64,000 nucleotides of DNA from Mesostigma viride (GCA_009746045.1 RPFO01000406.1:2282287-2346286); one strand, 5' to 3'. Positions 10,607 to 21,488 are shown, counted from the stretch's first letter. Numbers and translations are program-made. Notes: generated from the letters alone by a model not told the origin.

Positions 10607-11170
10607 CTGCACATTGATGTACAGCAGGGATGCAGCTGCTAGCTCTCGATTGCCACCCCATGAGCCATCCTTGCGCATCCGTGACAAATAATCTAGAAAG
10701 GAGACCTCTTCCTTTTCATTGAAAGAACTAGTGATCAAGAAGGGCGTGTGTGCCTGCAGAAACGTGGCAATGTATGAATGGTACAGCACTCCATATTCAA
10801 GCAGTTATGATAAAGAATGGGCATACTAGGAATGAGTTGGCGGCAGTGCATGCGCAGGTGGCAAATTAAACGTGTATAATGACGTGTGTATACGTTATAC
10901 GTGGGCGCCGCACAACAACATGCTGTGATCGACAGGCCAATGGAAAGGACATGTGAAATGCAGGCAAGCAAACATGGGAACTAAACACGTAAAGAACAAC
11001 GACATAGGCATCTCCACAATACCTGCATATAGTCCACGACTTCCTGTCGGCACTGGTGTGTCCCCATTATGTTTCCCGTGCGCTGATCGATATCAATGAG
11101 TTATATATAGCCCCAAGCAGACAGTTGCCATCATGTGGAATGGCGCAGAGAGGGCAATTGCTGAAGGCCT
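10607..11170 (-). pseudogene. OTU-type cysteine protease gene, left-arm copy
   Basis: Mirror copy of the right-arm OTU gene. The catalytic-loop codons D-G-N-C are visible on the minus strand at about 11121-11132 (Cys codon 11121-11123). A second coding piece ends at a GT donor at about 11023, and a third exon (10607-10753) lies between AG and GT and contains SWGGNRELAAASLL. This copy lacks the SINE-like insertion that splits the right copy. Its third exon, however, is 9 bp shorter, removing three residues before the last strand of the block. A frame break seems to lie between the first and second pieces. Exons are inferred by eye. Confidence 0.5.
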
Positions 11171-11663
11171 GTGGCGAGTCCAAGTAACACCATGCTCACC
11201 GGCAGTAACGTCTAACCACAAGTACTCGAAAGATAATTGGGTGTATACGTAAGTGCGCAGGATAAACTTGATCATGACGCCACATGTCGCCACATTCGGG
11301 CAATAGGCATGGATATCCCCGCCTATTCGATATATATGAGCGACGTCGTCGGATTACCCACTCGCCAAGTCAAAGTCTTCCCGAAAAGCGAGCGGGCGCG
11401 CTAAAGAAGACTTACATTCGACCAGGAATCATCAACACGCCCAGCTGCTCGCGCAATCTAGTAACTAAATCACACAGCGCCGATGCAGGCCGAACCGACC
11501 TTTTCCCACAAATATTAGGCTGCGGCTTTTACAGGGCTAAAATTATCGCGATATTTCAAATAAATGACACTCCGATCACTGTCAGCATTGTTGGCAAGCA
11601 CTCAATATGCCCCGGAATCGATGTCTAGTGCAGCACCACCATTCATTTCTTTATCCCTGCTTT

Positions 11664-13478
11664 TTTTTTTTTTTAGACGGACGCTCCAGATTGTCGGCGG
11701 CTAACGTTTTAACTTTTTTCATTTTGCCTTCGTAGTTTTTTTTTTTTGAGACTATCGATGTGCACATGTCAGTTGGCTAAGCTTAGCCGCCTAGCGGCTA
11801 AGCTTAGGTAAGGTTTACGAAAATTTTCAAACTTTTCATTAAAATTATATTAAAATATTTAAGCGCGACGCACAGCGTCTCCACAGACATTTTTCTACCT
11901 ACAAAAGTCATACAATGTTAATCATGATTCTGGCGCTGTCACAAGGTCCGGCCGGCGACTTGCGCCGGAAATGCGCGGACTACACAAAGTAATTTGGCAC
12001 ACGGCCACGTCCAGGCTGTTTGGGATCATAAAAAGACTTTCCTCACGTGACTTAGTGTTTTCCTGTTGACATCATGCCCATTTAATATTAATGCTGCTGT
12101 TACCCTGCTCATGACCATCATGCCCTGAATTCCATTCTTTGGTGACTTAGTGTTTTCTTGTTTAGGGGCTGGCATGCATGCGTTGCCATTGACATGCCAT
12201 GGATGAAAAACGCCAAGAAGAGTATATGGCCCCGCTGCCACCAAAAAGCACCTGGTTGATCAACCAAGGGGATAGCCTGCACAGTGAGACACAAACACAG
12301 CAGACCCAGCAAAGCAAAATTCAGGTTGTAAGCGAGTGGAGATTACTTTTGACATGCTTGATGAAGAAATATATAACACACCTTCTATTGTCACACCTTC
12401 TATAAACAAATAGTTGATTGATCACCTTATACACCACGTAAACATGCTAGCAGACGCGCTCTTCAGTCCAGTGAAAATCCACGTGCGAAGCAAGTCAGCT
12501 TACGCAGAAAGCACCATGAATGTAAATGACGCCCCAAACCCGTGACCAGGCAAGCATCCAGAGGGGCTTTCCAAGCCCAGTATATTCCAGAAAAAAGCAT
12601 CACAGATCCTTGGGCAACCGAACGGACGTTAACGGACATTCGAAGGACCATGAAGATGGCGTCCTGCACGGCTAAGAAAATAAAACGCAACGCTACGCTA
12701 TGTCTTTGCTGCGACTAGGTGGATTCGGTGAAAAGGAAAGAACGCAACCATGAAAATGCATCAGAAGGTAGTATCGATCAGGTAGTACCCCGGTAGGTAG
12801 TACGCCTCACCATCGGCATCGCCAGTTACGTCCCGTGGCAAAAAATCCAGCGTTCTTTCCAATATGATGACACCAGAAACTCGTCGGCCCCACCCCACGC
12901 CTTCCACGAACAGCAAACTGATTTTACTAGGCACCCAGTACGTAAAGCAATTAAGCATGATACTACAATACCTAAATCTACAACGACATTCCATTTCCAG
13001 GTCGCCATAGCGACGCGGACCTCTCCCACGGAGGTATCACTCCGTTGACGCACCTCCAGCTCAGAAAATTTCGTACTTGCTCTTCAAACATAAAATTTTG
13101 ACGTATAAAACCATGGCTGCGCATTCCCCATCCCAATTTTCTAGCGTACGTTTCCTGCCATCGCCAGCCAGCATATTGCTCGCGGAGCACGTCACTTTGT
13201 TTTTCGTCCGGCGGCGTGGCCTGCGGCTGCGTCGTTTCGGTGGTCTTATCGATTTCGGGTCGTTTCCGTTGGATTTGTGACCGTTGGGGCCGAAGGCCGT
13301 TTGTTTTCCGTAGTTTGCTTGTTTTGGATTGGTTGTTTATGTGTAGTATTTTGTAGTATTCTGGACGGACGACCCGAGCCGCTAACTTAGCGGGTTTATC
13401 GCGTCCGTTGGATCCATCATCGTACGCTCCAGATTGTCGGCGGCTAACGTTTTAACTTTTTTCATTTTGCCTTCGTAT
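11664..13478. mobile_element. 1.8-kb insertion in the left arm, bounded by poly-T and 53-bp direct repeats
   Basis: The right arm is continuous at this point (about 15086), so the segment is an insertion. A 53-bp direct repeat beginning CGCTCCAGATTGTCGGCGGC occurs near the left end (11682-11734) and exactly at the right end (13425-13477). The left edge starts with a run of about 15 T, and another T run follows at 11738-11750. No ORF with a recognisable domain is present. It could be a non-autonomous retroelement read on the minus strand with an A tail, or an element with very short terminal direct repeats. Confidence 0.5.
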
Positions 13479-13842
13479 ATCCATTACTGTACTATCACCG
13501 GCCAGGCTGTCTTTGGCCCGCGCACGCAGTGAAATGTTTATGTTCCGCCTCTCTAATTCGACTCCGCGACACCGGAACAGTCAGCGCGACGCGGAATTGC
13601 GCGGGAAACGGCTCTGTTTACCGTCAACGCGGTTTTACTGAACACCGGTACAAACGCTAACCTTGTTCAGCCTGAACCGCCAGCTGATCGAAGCCATTTC
13701 GTTCAGTAAATTTCAGAAACCTTGGAACGGAATCATTTTGTAACATCGTTGGCTAATACTCGGAATCCTCGAATTCAGTCTCTTCGCGCCGATTGGTCCA
13801 TTTTTAACACCATTTTAACACCAAACCGCTTAACACTCCGTC

Positions 13843-14719
13843 TGTGAACTAACTGAACTTATAACGGGCGTGGCCAGTAATTTTTCGTAGAATGCAGAAT
13901 CGCGCCAGATGCGGGTGCCGGAGCGTCGCGCCGAATCTGGAAAAACGGTTCGATGGGATCCGAGATCCAATGTTGGGCTATTTGAATATATTTTTAATAT
14001 TTTTTTTGGATAACAAATATTGGTGAATTGCACGTTGCCATATGAGGGGGTTTGGCTACAAATGTTAACAAAAAAGGGGTGATGAGATGGTTCTTAATTT
14101 GGGTATGATGATAAAGTTGAGGGCACCAAAAACCTCCTAAACCCAAAAGTACACTACATAATGGACGCTTGGTGAGAAATTCAGCATCAATCATGCACAA
14201 GCTTCCAAATATCTAGGGACTCAAACCATTACGGGTGACACCCGTAATAACAACTAGAATGCTCCATTCTAGCCTTTGGGTGTGCCATTCATGTGGCATG
14301 GCCATCTGTGGTACCATGGCACATCCTCTCATTAGAGGATGATATCATACTGGCTGTTGGCTCAGGAACAACACAGGGTGTGGGACCCAGGGCCCAATAA
14401 CGACAAGCCCAGACCGCTCCATCTTTTTCATGATCTACTGGGTCGTAACCAGGTATTCACCATTATGCCTCACGGCGACATGACTCAGGTCCACTGGCTT
14501 CCCTGGTCTAATAACGCGCCCTATTAGCCTTTCACCTGTCACCTCCACACGTGTGTGTGCCCACCTTTAATTAGGATTCGCTGATACTCATTTCCCCTCT
14601 CACCTCTTAATTGGTCCATAATTGGCTAATAAAAATATACCCATTTCCCCGAAAATGCTAATAGGGCCGGAACGAGACGGTTTTCAAAGTGCGGCACGAG
14701 TACGGGCGTGGTGTCTTTT
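13843..14719. other. unique spacer between the inverted arms, no gene recognised
   Basis: About 880 bp, moderately AT-rich, with no frame that resembles a known family. It lies between the two GGTGTTAA-rich inner arm ends. Confidence 0.5.
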
Positions 14720-15572
14720 TGGTGTTAAGGGTTTTGGTGTTAAAATGGTGTTAAAAATGGACCAATCGGCGCGAAGAGACTGAATTCGAGGATTCCGAGT
14801 ATTAGCCAACGATGTTACAAAATGATTCCGTTCCAAGGTTTCTGAAATTTACTGAACGAAATGGCTTCGATCAGCTGGCGGTTCAGGCTGAACAAGGTTA
14901 GCGTTGTACCGGTGTTCAGTAAAACCGCGTTGACGGTAAATAGAGCCGTTTCCCGCGCAATTCCGCGTCGCGCTGACTGTTCCGGTGTCGCGGAGTCGAA
15001 TTAGAGAGGCGGAACATAAACATTTCACTGCGTGCGCGGGCCAAAGACAGCCTGGCCGGTGATAGTACAGTAATGGATAAAGCAGGATAAAGAAATGAAT
15101 GGCGGTGCTGCACTAGACATCGATTCCGGGGCATATTGAGTGCTTGCCAACAATGCTGACAGTGATCGGAGTGTATTTATTTGAAATATCGCGATAATTT
15201 TAGCCCTGTAAAAGCCGCAGCTTAATATTTGTGGGAAAAGGTCGGTTCGGCCTGCAGCATCGGCGCTGTGAGATTTAGCAACTAGATTGCGCGAGCAGCT
15301 GGGCGTGTTGATGATTCCTGGTCGAATGTAAGTCTTCTTTAGCGCGCCTGCTCGCTTTTCGGGAAGACTTTGACTTGGCGAGTGGGTAATCCGACGACGT
15401 CGCTCATATATATTGAATAGGCGGGGATATCCATGCCTATTGCCCGAATGTGGCGACATGTGGCGTCATGATCAAGTTTATCCTGCGCACTTACGTATAC
15501 ACCCAATTATCTTTCGAGTACTTGTGGTTAGACGTTACTGCCGGTGAGCATGGTGTTACTTGGACTCGCCAC

Positions 15573-16306
15573 AGGCCTTCAGCAATTGCCCTCTCTGCGC
15601 CATTCCACATGATGGCAACTGTCTGCTTGGGGCTATATATAACTCATCCCGTTGGGGCTATATATAACTCCTCCCGTTAGGCGTTTCCATTGGTCTTATC
15701 GTAGTATAGAGCTTTGACATGGCTCTGTATATAGGTTTATAGCTGGGCGTTTGCTTTGGTTTGAGTGATTTCACTCTGCTGTAAGTAATTATATTTTTAA
15801 TATATATAACTCATTGATCAGCGCACGGGAAACATAATGGGGACACACCAGTGCCGACAGGAAGTCGTGGACTATATGCAGGTATTGTGGAGATGCCTAT
15901 GTCGTTGTTCTTTACGTGTTTAGTTCCCATGTTTGCTTGCCTGCATTTCACATGTCCTTTCCATTGGCATGTCGATCACAGCATGTTGTTGTGCGGCGCC
16001 CACGTATCACGTATACACACGTCATTATACACGTTTAATTTGCCACCTGCGCATGCACTGCCGCCAACTCATTCCTAGTATGCCCACTCTTTATCATAAC
16101 TGCTTGAATATGGGGTGCTGTACCATTCATACATTGCCACGTTTCTGCAGGCACACGCGCCCTTCTTGATCTCTAGTTCTTTCAATGAAAAGGAAGAGGT
16201 CTCCTTTCTAGATTATTTGTCACGGATGCGCAAGGATGGCTCATGGGGTGGCAATCGAGAGCTAGCAGCTGCATCCCTGCTGTACCGAGTTAACATCAAT
16301 GTGCAG
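15573..16306 (+). pseudogene. OTU-type cysteine protease gene, right-arm copy (spliced, interrupted)
   Basis: OTU proteases usually cleave ubiquitin or ubiquitin-like chains. A possible AG acceptor at about 15572 opens a frame reading CPLCAIPHDGNCLLGAIYN, whose DGNC matches the OTU catalytic loop (Cys codon 15620-15622). A SINE-like copy then interrupts it. The next piece, THQCRQEVVDYMQ, ends at a GT donor after 15881. The exon 16151-16306 lies between TGCAG and GTGCGT and encodes 52 residues including WGGNRELAAASLL, the conserved WGG-E-A block. The catalytic His was not found, so a further 3' exon is expected. The frame between the first two pieces does not join cleanly. Some transposons encode OTU domains, which would fit its place in a repeat arm. 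Not certainly a host gene. Confidence 0.6.
15671..15810 (+). mobile_element. SINE-like repeat, copy 1 (5'-shortened)
   Basis: About 135 bp starting CTCCCGTTAGGCGTTTCC and ending in an AT-rich tail. It is flanked by TATATAACTC on both sides, a target duplication of about 11 bp. It is absent from the same position in the left arm. The target sequence is also tandemly repeated just upstream. No clear tRNA-like promoter was found. Confidence 0.6.
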
Positions 16307-16849
16307 GTGCGTGGTCTCACCCATTACATGTTGTTACTAATTTACAAGCTATATGGTCAAAATAATTTGTGTGTTTTAATTTATCCATAACAAGTAGACC
16401 CGGTAGTAGGGGCCAAGCCCCTACTGGTACAGTTATTCCGTCATTCACGCCTTGATTTGGGTTCAAGGTTTTTTAGGGGTCAACCCAACTTTACGTGTGA
16501 ATGACTTAACGTAATTGTACTAATTTGAACTAAAGATACTCAAACATACTGTTCTAAACTACTTTGAACTTGAATGCCGAAGGCCGATGCGACCCAACGG
16601 GAGCACGAGTTTACTTAATTATTTGAGTCAGTGAATTATTTGAGTCAGTGAACACAACTTAAGCCAACCCAAGGCATGAATGACTGTACAGACTTTATTA
16701 TTAGGGTAAAGAGACATGCCGTTTGCTTTCAATTGGTGGTTGGGTTGTTTGCTTGCATTGGCTGTTTAGTTTGGTGGGTGAGTGCAGTGTAGGGGCTAGG
16801 GCAACTTGGCAGCACCTGGACACCCTGTGGATGATGGTACTAACCCGGA

Positions 16850-17085
16850 GTGCTTTGGTTAGTATGGTGCACCCGTGCGTGGTCAGTGGGTAAAGCGTGT
16901 GCTTGGTCAGTGAGTTGAACGTGTGGTTTTGGTCAGTATAGGGAACCCGTGTTTGGTCATGCAGTGGGTGGAATGTGTGTTTGGTCAGTAGGCGGAACCC
17001 GTGTGTGGTCAGTGGGTGGAACGTGTGCTTGGTCAGTGGGTGGAACATGTGCTTGGTCAGTGGGCTGAACGTGTGCTTGGTGAAT
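16850..17085. repeat. degenerate minisatellite (right-arm mirror copy)
   Basis: Reverse-complement counterpart of 9838-10070, with a few substitutions between the two. Confidence 0.7.
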
Positions 17086-17280
17086 AGTGTGGGTGGGAGG
17101 ATTACCATTGCCATGATATTTCTTAGAAACATGACAAAGGTAGAGACACTGTCTCCTTTCATGCATTAATCTACTGATGCCGAAAATGCCCGGTAAACGT
17201 CCTCTGCAGATTGATCATGACAATTTACAAAGCAAAATCGAGCTCCAAATCCAAAGCGTATTTCCCCGGGCGTTTGCACT

Positions 17281-18267
17281 CCCAGGCTCCCTCCCTCGAT
17301 CCCTCCCTCCCTCCCTCCCTCCCTTCTCCCTCCCTCCCTCCCTCCCTCCTCCCTCCCTCCCTCCCTCCCTCCCTCCCTCCCTCCCTCCCTCCCTCCCTCC
17401 CTCCCTCCCTCCCTCCCTCCCTCCTCCCTCCCTCCCTCCCTCCCTCCCTCCCTCCCTCCCTCCCTCCCTCCCTCCCTCCCTCCCTCCCTCCCTCCCTCCC
17501 TCCCTCCCTCCTCCCTCCCTCCCTCCCTCCCCTCCCTCCCTCCCTCCCTCCCTCCCTCCCTCCCTCCCTCCCTCCCTCCCTCCCTCCCTCCTCCCCCTCC
17601 CTCCCTCCTCCCTCCCTCCCTCCCTCCCTCCCTCCCTCCCTCCCTCCCTCCCTCCCTCCCTCCCTCCCTCCCTCCCTCCCTCACTCACTCACTCACTCAC
17701 TCACTCACTCACTCACTCACTCACTCACTCACTCACTCACTCACTCACTCACTCACTCACTCACTCACTCACTCACTCACTCACTCACTCACTCACTCAC
17801 TCACTCACTCACTCACTCACTCACTCACTCACTCACTCACTCACTCACTCACTCACTCACTCACTCACCCACTCACTCACCCACTCACTCACTCACTCAC
17901 TCACTCACTCACTCACTCACTCACTCACTCACTCACTCACTCACTCACTCACTCACTCACTCACTCACTCACTCACTCACTCACTCACTCACTCACTCAC
18001 TCACTCACTCACTCACCCACCCACCCACCCACTCACTCACTCACTCACTCACTCACTCACTCACCCACCCACCCACCCACCCACCCACCCACCCACCCAC
18101 CCACCCACCCACCCACCCACCCACCCACCCACCCACCCACCCACCCACCCACCCACCCACCCACCCACCCACCCACCCACCCACCCACCCACCCACCCAC
18201 CCACCCACCCACCCACCCACCCACCCACCCACTCACTCACTCACTCACTCACTCACTCACTCACTCA
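17281..18267. repeat. very long tetranucleotide tract (CTCC)n-(TCAC)n-(CCAC)n
   Basis: About 1 kb: CTCC repeats with single-base phase slips to about 17682, TCAC repeats to about 18014, then CCAC blocks mixed with TCAC. It is continued by 19826-20170 on the far side of the hAT-like insertion, so one tract of about 1.3 kb was split. Long Ser/Pro and Thr/His/Ser/Leu frames through it are artefacts of the repeat. Confidence 0.95.
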
Positions 18268-19825
18268 CCGTGTTGGTCTGTACGGCAGTACGGGGTACTC
18301 GGTAAAACCCTTGCGTACTGTAAAAATACAGGTATTTTTGCGAGGGCTCAAAAATACGCGAAAAAATACGCAGTACGGCATACGGGGTATTTTTGACATT
18401 GTGGTAAAAAAGTACGGGGTATTATTGAGGCCAAGGCTTAAAGTACGGGGTATTCTAAGGATGTGTGGCCCTGCATCCAACAAATGTCACTATGTACTAT
18501 GCTCTCTGCTATTCATTAATGAGCATAATTAATGGCAGTGACTTGCCACCTGCCACACTTAGATCGACATTGCAATACATCCTTCAAGTACATTTGTATA
18601 TATTGTGGACATGCAAACTATTGACCATCTAACACCGGTCTCTTTAATTACAATGCATTATTGACAACATAATACATTATTGAATGGTATAATGCACCCA
18701 GAGCTCTGGCAGCCTCGATGCAGAGGATGTCATAGCACTATAGATGGCAGCTTCGCTGCACAATGACAACAAGTGCATGCCACGAATCCCTAATTAAAAA
18801 TAAAATCATTGGCAATGAACCCAGAATTGACCTTCACTGCTGCGGCAGGTCCATACTTTGCCACTGCCGCGATCATGTTCTTGTACGAGGCGCTGGCGGC
18901 GACGTGAAACGGAATGCCATTCTCGTAAAAGAAAGAGGCCTGGGCAAGGCGGACTTCCTGGAGCTGCGCATTGGAAAAGCACTGTAGAATCGTCTTCTGC
19001 ACTGCCTTGCCAGAGCCACAAGGGCCAGCACCTGGGGCAGCGGCAGGCAGAAGGGCCTTGGCAACGCGGGCACCGAGCACTGCCTTTTGCTCCTTCTTTT
19101 CCAACCGGGCTGCCTCAGCCGCCTGAAGCCTCCCGATCAGGCCTTCTACATTCCTAGACTGCTGGCAAAATGTGGCTCCCTTGTTGGGGATGTGGCCGAG
19201 ATGGCCGACAGTGCGATTCTTGCTAAAGTTGCCAGGCCTGCCGAACTTGTAATCGCACAGCTTGCACGCCTGGCCACCTCTGGCCGACTACCACGTCTTC
19301 CCCACTCACGGTCTTTTCCACCTCGTCAATCAGGTGGAGGTATTGATACTCCTCTCCCCTTTTGACGACTGGAACTCTAGGCATGGTCGCCTCTTTTAGG
19401 ATTGCCTAGCGCACAATACATGAACCGGCGCACCCGGCACCCTCTATTTGCTTTAATTGCGTCGTCAGTCTTCTGCGTCTTTTTGGAAGTGCACCCGTCC
19501 CTAAACCTTATGATTCTGCCATGCATATGCTCTGTCCCCTCGCAGCTTTTCTCCCGCGCAATAAAAAATCCTGTCAAAAAATGTAGAAAGGCACACCGTC
19601 ACGCGTGTACTAGCAAGTAGCTATTCACTCGCTGCAATTTCAGCAGTTTCAGTACCACTGACAGGTCTGGGCCTCTCCCCACCGCGTGACACGTCCGCGA
19701 CCTCCAAAATCGGCTAAGTCCAAAGTGAAAAACAGTGAAAATCGTACGGCGTACGCGGTCGAAAGCATCAGTACCGTGGAATACGGCGTATTTTCATACC
19801 CGAGATGCCGTACGAACCAACACGG
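18268..19825 (-). mobile_element. hAT-like DNA transposon, internally broken
   Basis: It begins CCGTGTTGGTCTGTACGGCA and ends with the near-perfect inverse of this sequence (about 20 bp, two mismatches). Flanks match as the 8-bp duplication CTCACTCA. Because the target is a 4-bp repeat, this has about a one in four chance of matching by luck. Four TACGGGGTA copies lie in the first 190 bp, like the subterminal transposase-binding repeats of hAT elements. The coding remnant inside is a BED-finger and hAT N-terminal region. At 1.56 kb it is too short for a full hAT transposase gene. Confidence 0.7.
18790..19384 (-). pseudogene. BED zinc finger / hAT transposase N-terminal fragment
   Basis: From an ATG at 19384 the frame reads MPRVPVVKRGEEYQYLHL. 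After a one-base frame change near 19290 it continues with ACKLCDYKF, then VGHLGHIPNKGATFC. That gives a C-x2-C ... H ... C pattern of a BED-type finger. It goes on to FFYENGIPFHVAASASYKNM, which resembles the start of the hAT transposase catalytic region (a small aromatic block followed by IPF). The frame stops at 18790 with the catalytic Asp/Glu residues and the hAT dimerisation domain missing. It cannot encode an active transposase and probably depends on enzyme made elsewhere. Confidence 0.55.
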
Positions 19826-20172
19826 CTCACTCACTCACTCACTCACTCACTCACTCACTCACTCACTCACTCACTCACTCACTCACTCACTCACTCACTC
19901 ACTCACTCACTCACTCACTCACTCACTCACTCACTCACTCACTCACTCACTCACTCACTCACTCACTCACTCACTCACTCACTCACTCACTCACTCACTC
20001 ACTCACTCACTCACTCACTCACTCACTCACTCACTCACTCACTCACTCACTCACTCACTCACTCACTCACTCACTCACTCACTCACTCACTCACTCACTC
20101 ACTCACTCACTCACTCACTCACTCACTCACTCACTCACTCACTCACTCATGCACGCACGCACGCACGCACGC
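19826..20172. repeat. tetranucleotide tract (CTCA)n-(GCAC)n
   Basis: Nearly pure CTCA array to about 20150, then a few GCAC units. It is the second half of the tract split by the hAT-like insertion. Confidence 0.95.
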
Positions 20173-20224
20173 AGGCACTCTTTCATTCAAGGCATCATGT
20201 CCTTGGAACCATATATAGTCACGC

Positions 20225-20447
20225 TTGTCGGTGGCGCTGACTCGGGCCATGGCTGACATCATGCTCCGCCGTACGCGGGCTGATTTTGCGGTGCAGCAGG
20301 GCTATTAGGTTCCTCCCGTTAGGAGTTTCCATTGGTCTTATCGTAGTATAGAGATTTGACATGGCTCTGTATAGAGGTTTATAGCTGGGCGTTTGCTTTG
20401 GTTTGAGTGATTTCACTCTGCTGTAAGTAATTATATTATTAATATAT
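20225..20447 (+). mobile_element. SINE-like repeat, copy 2 (longer)
   Basis: About 220 bp, with a GC-rich head and then the CTCCCGTTAGG body shared with 15671-15810, ending in an AT-rich tail. It is flanked by ATATAGTCAC on both sides (10 bp), a target duplication. The left arm has no insertion here. The shared body differs from copy 1 at a handful of positions. Confidence 0.65.
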
Positions 20448-20833
20448 AGTCACTTGAGGGGGATATCATCCTTATCTCAGCTGTCATGTACTGTAATTGC
20501 AGACGAGGCGGTAGTGTAGCGGATATCCTCAGGGGCAATAACCTCCACCTGCGGACTTCTACCCTGCATTCTAGCAATGGGCCGCGGGGCTCGTGGGTAT
20601 TAACCTGAAATAGGAGCATGCTCCGCATGCCAGGCCTTAATTGAGCTCTGAGACATCATGGTGGTGCAGGTGCCCTTGGTGCACCTAGAGCAGGTGTAGC
20701 TTACACCCTACCCTTGCAGGAAGTAGCCCAGAATGTATTAAAAGCCATATGCCCCTTCTCAGGGATATGTGCTACATGTACTCCCAACGGCTCAGTTATG
20801 TTCCTAATTAATTAACTAATTAATTACCACATC

Positions 20834-21114
20834 TTCATGTTGTAGATAGATTAAATGCACACGGATAGATTCCAATGCACATTTCCATCACCATTCATCT
20901 TCTTCATCCTGAACGACTCGAACACGCGGACAAGATAACGGCAGGCTCGAGCTACCATGGTCAGGATTCTCCCGATTTCTGGCCTGCGCTGGTTGTCTCC
21001 TTGAGATTAGACCGGTAGGATTGTGTGTCCCCATCCATCCATCCATCCATCCATCGGGGTTAATGCTCCGTGACTCCCCAACGGGAGCACGAGTCTAATT
21101 AATTGATTAATTAA
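20834..21114. repeat. small repeat block ending in a Helitron-like hairpin terminus
   Basis: Contains a (CATC)n tract near 21032-21056. From 21067 it reads GCTCCGTGACTCCCC-AAC-GGGAG followed by CACGAGTCTAA and then TTAATT. A stem-loop a few bases before CTAA-3' and a T on the right is the form of a Helitron 3' end. The same arrangement with compensating stem changes occurs at 23777-23815. A 137-bp segment (about 20854-20990) appears to be inserted relative to 5656-5697. Confidence 0.45.
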
Positions 21115-21488
21115 TCGGGGTTCTTTGAACGGAGTTTCTTCTATACGTGAATGCGGGAACAAGAGGCCGCTGGATTAGCGGCTTATATGTCGTAGTGTTT
21201 TCTCGTAGCTGTTTGGCTAGAGCTTTTGTGATTAGTAGATGCAGTATAGTGCATGGTTGAAAAATGAATTAAATAAAATGTGCGTTCCGCGCTTAATTGG
21301 GTTGATTATACCCGGGCGGAACGGGGCGTGAGGTGCAGTGCCCCTGAAAAGAACAACCTACGCATTATTTAATACTAGCCGTGCAGATTCGGGATATTCT
21401 ACCCCCGGTCTGTACGGTTAGCGTCCTACTAGCATCACTGAACATAAGGGTTTAATGACGTCAGTTAGCTAGGGATAAGGGAGGTTTT
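21115..21488 (+). repeat. 374-bp direct repeat X, copy 1
   Basis: Starts TCGGGGTTCTTTGAACGG after a TTAATTAA tract and ends at GGGAGGTTTT. Copy 2 lies at 22504-22877 with about five mismatches. No coding potential recognised. Confidence 0.8.

Larger units (their letters stand above)
8798..13842 (+). repeat. left arm of a large inverted repeat (with a 1.8-kb internal insertion)
   Basis: Reading inward from 8798, the sequence matches the reverse complement of the right arm from 20833 down to about 14720. Matching blocks include the region before the tetranucleotide tract, the tandem repeat at 9.84-10.07 kb, the OTU exons, and the inner end with several GGTGTTAA copies. The arms differ by scattered substitutions and by insertions: 11664-13478 in this arm; two SINE-like copies, a hAT-like element and expanded tracts in the other. 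About 0.88 kb of unique spacer separates them. Whether this is one transposon with very long terminal inverted repeats, or two copies head to head, cannot be decided here. Confidence 0.8.
14720..20833 (-). repeat. right arm of the large inverted repeat
   Basis: Counterpart of 8798-13842. It is longer because of the SINE-like insertions (15671-15810 and 20225-20447), the hAT-like element (18268-19825) and expanded tetranucleotide tracts. The inner end (14730-14830) carries GGTGTTAA copies, then a segment that also occurs, diverged, at about 56262-56340, just outside element E. The outer end near 20800-20833 again borders a TTAATTAA-like tract. Confidence 0.8.

Noticed and set aside
15658-15830. 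tRNA-derived promoter in the SINE-like repeat
   Set aside because: GGTTTGAGTGATTTC faintly resembles a B box, but no matching A box or cloverleaf was found.
17177-18532. Long open frames rich in Pro/Ser/Leu and Thr/His through the tetranucleotide tract, and similar ones at 9273-9741 and 19686-20256
   Set aside because: They exist in all frames and on both strands only because a 4-bp repeat without stops stays open. No unique sequence supports a protein.
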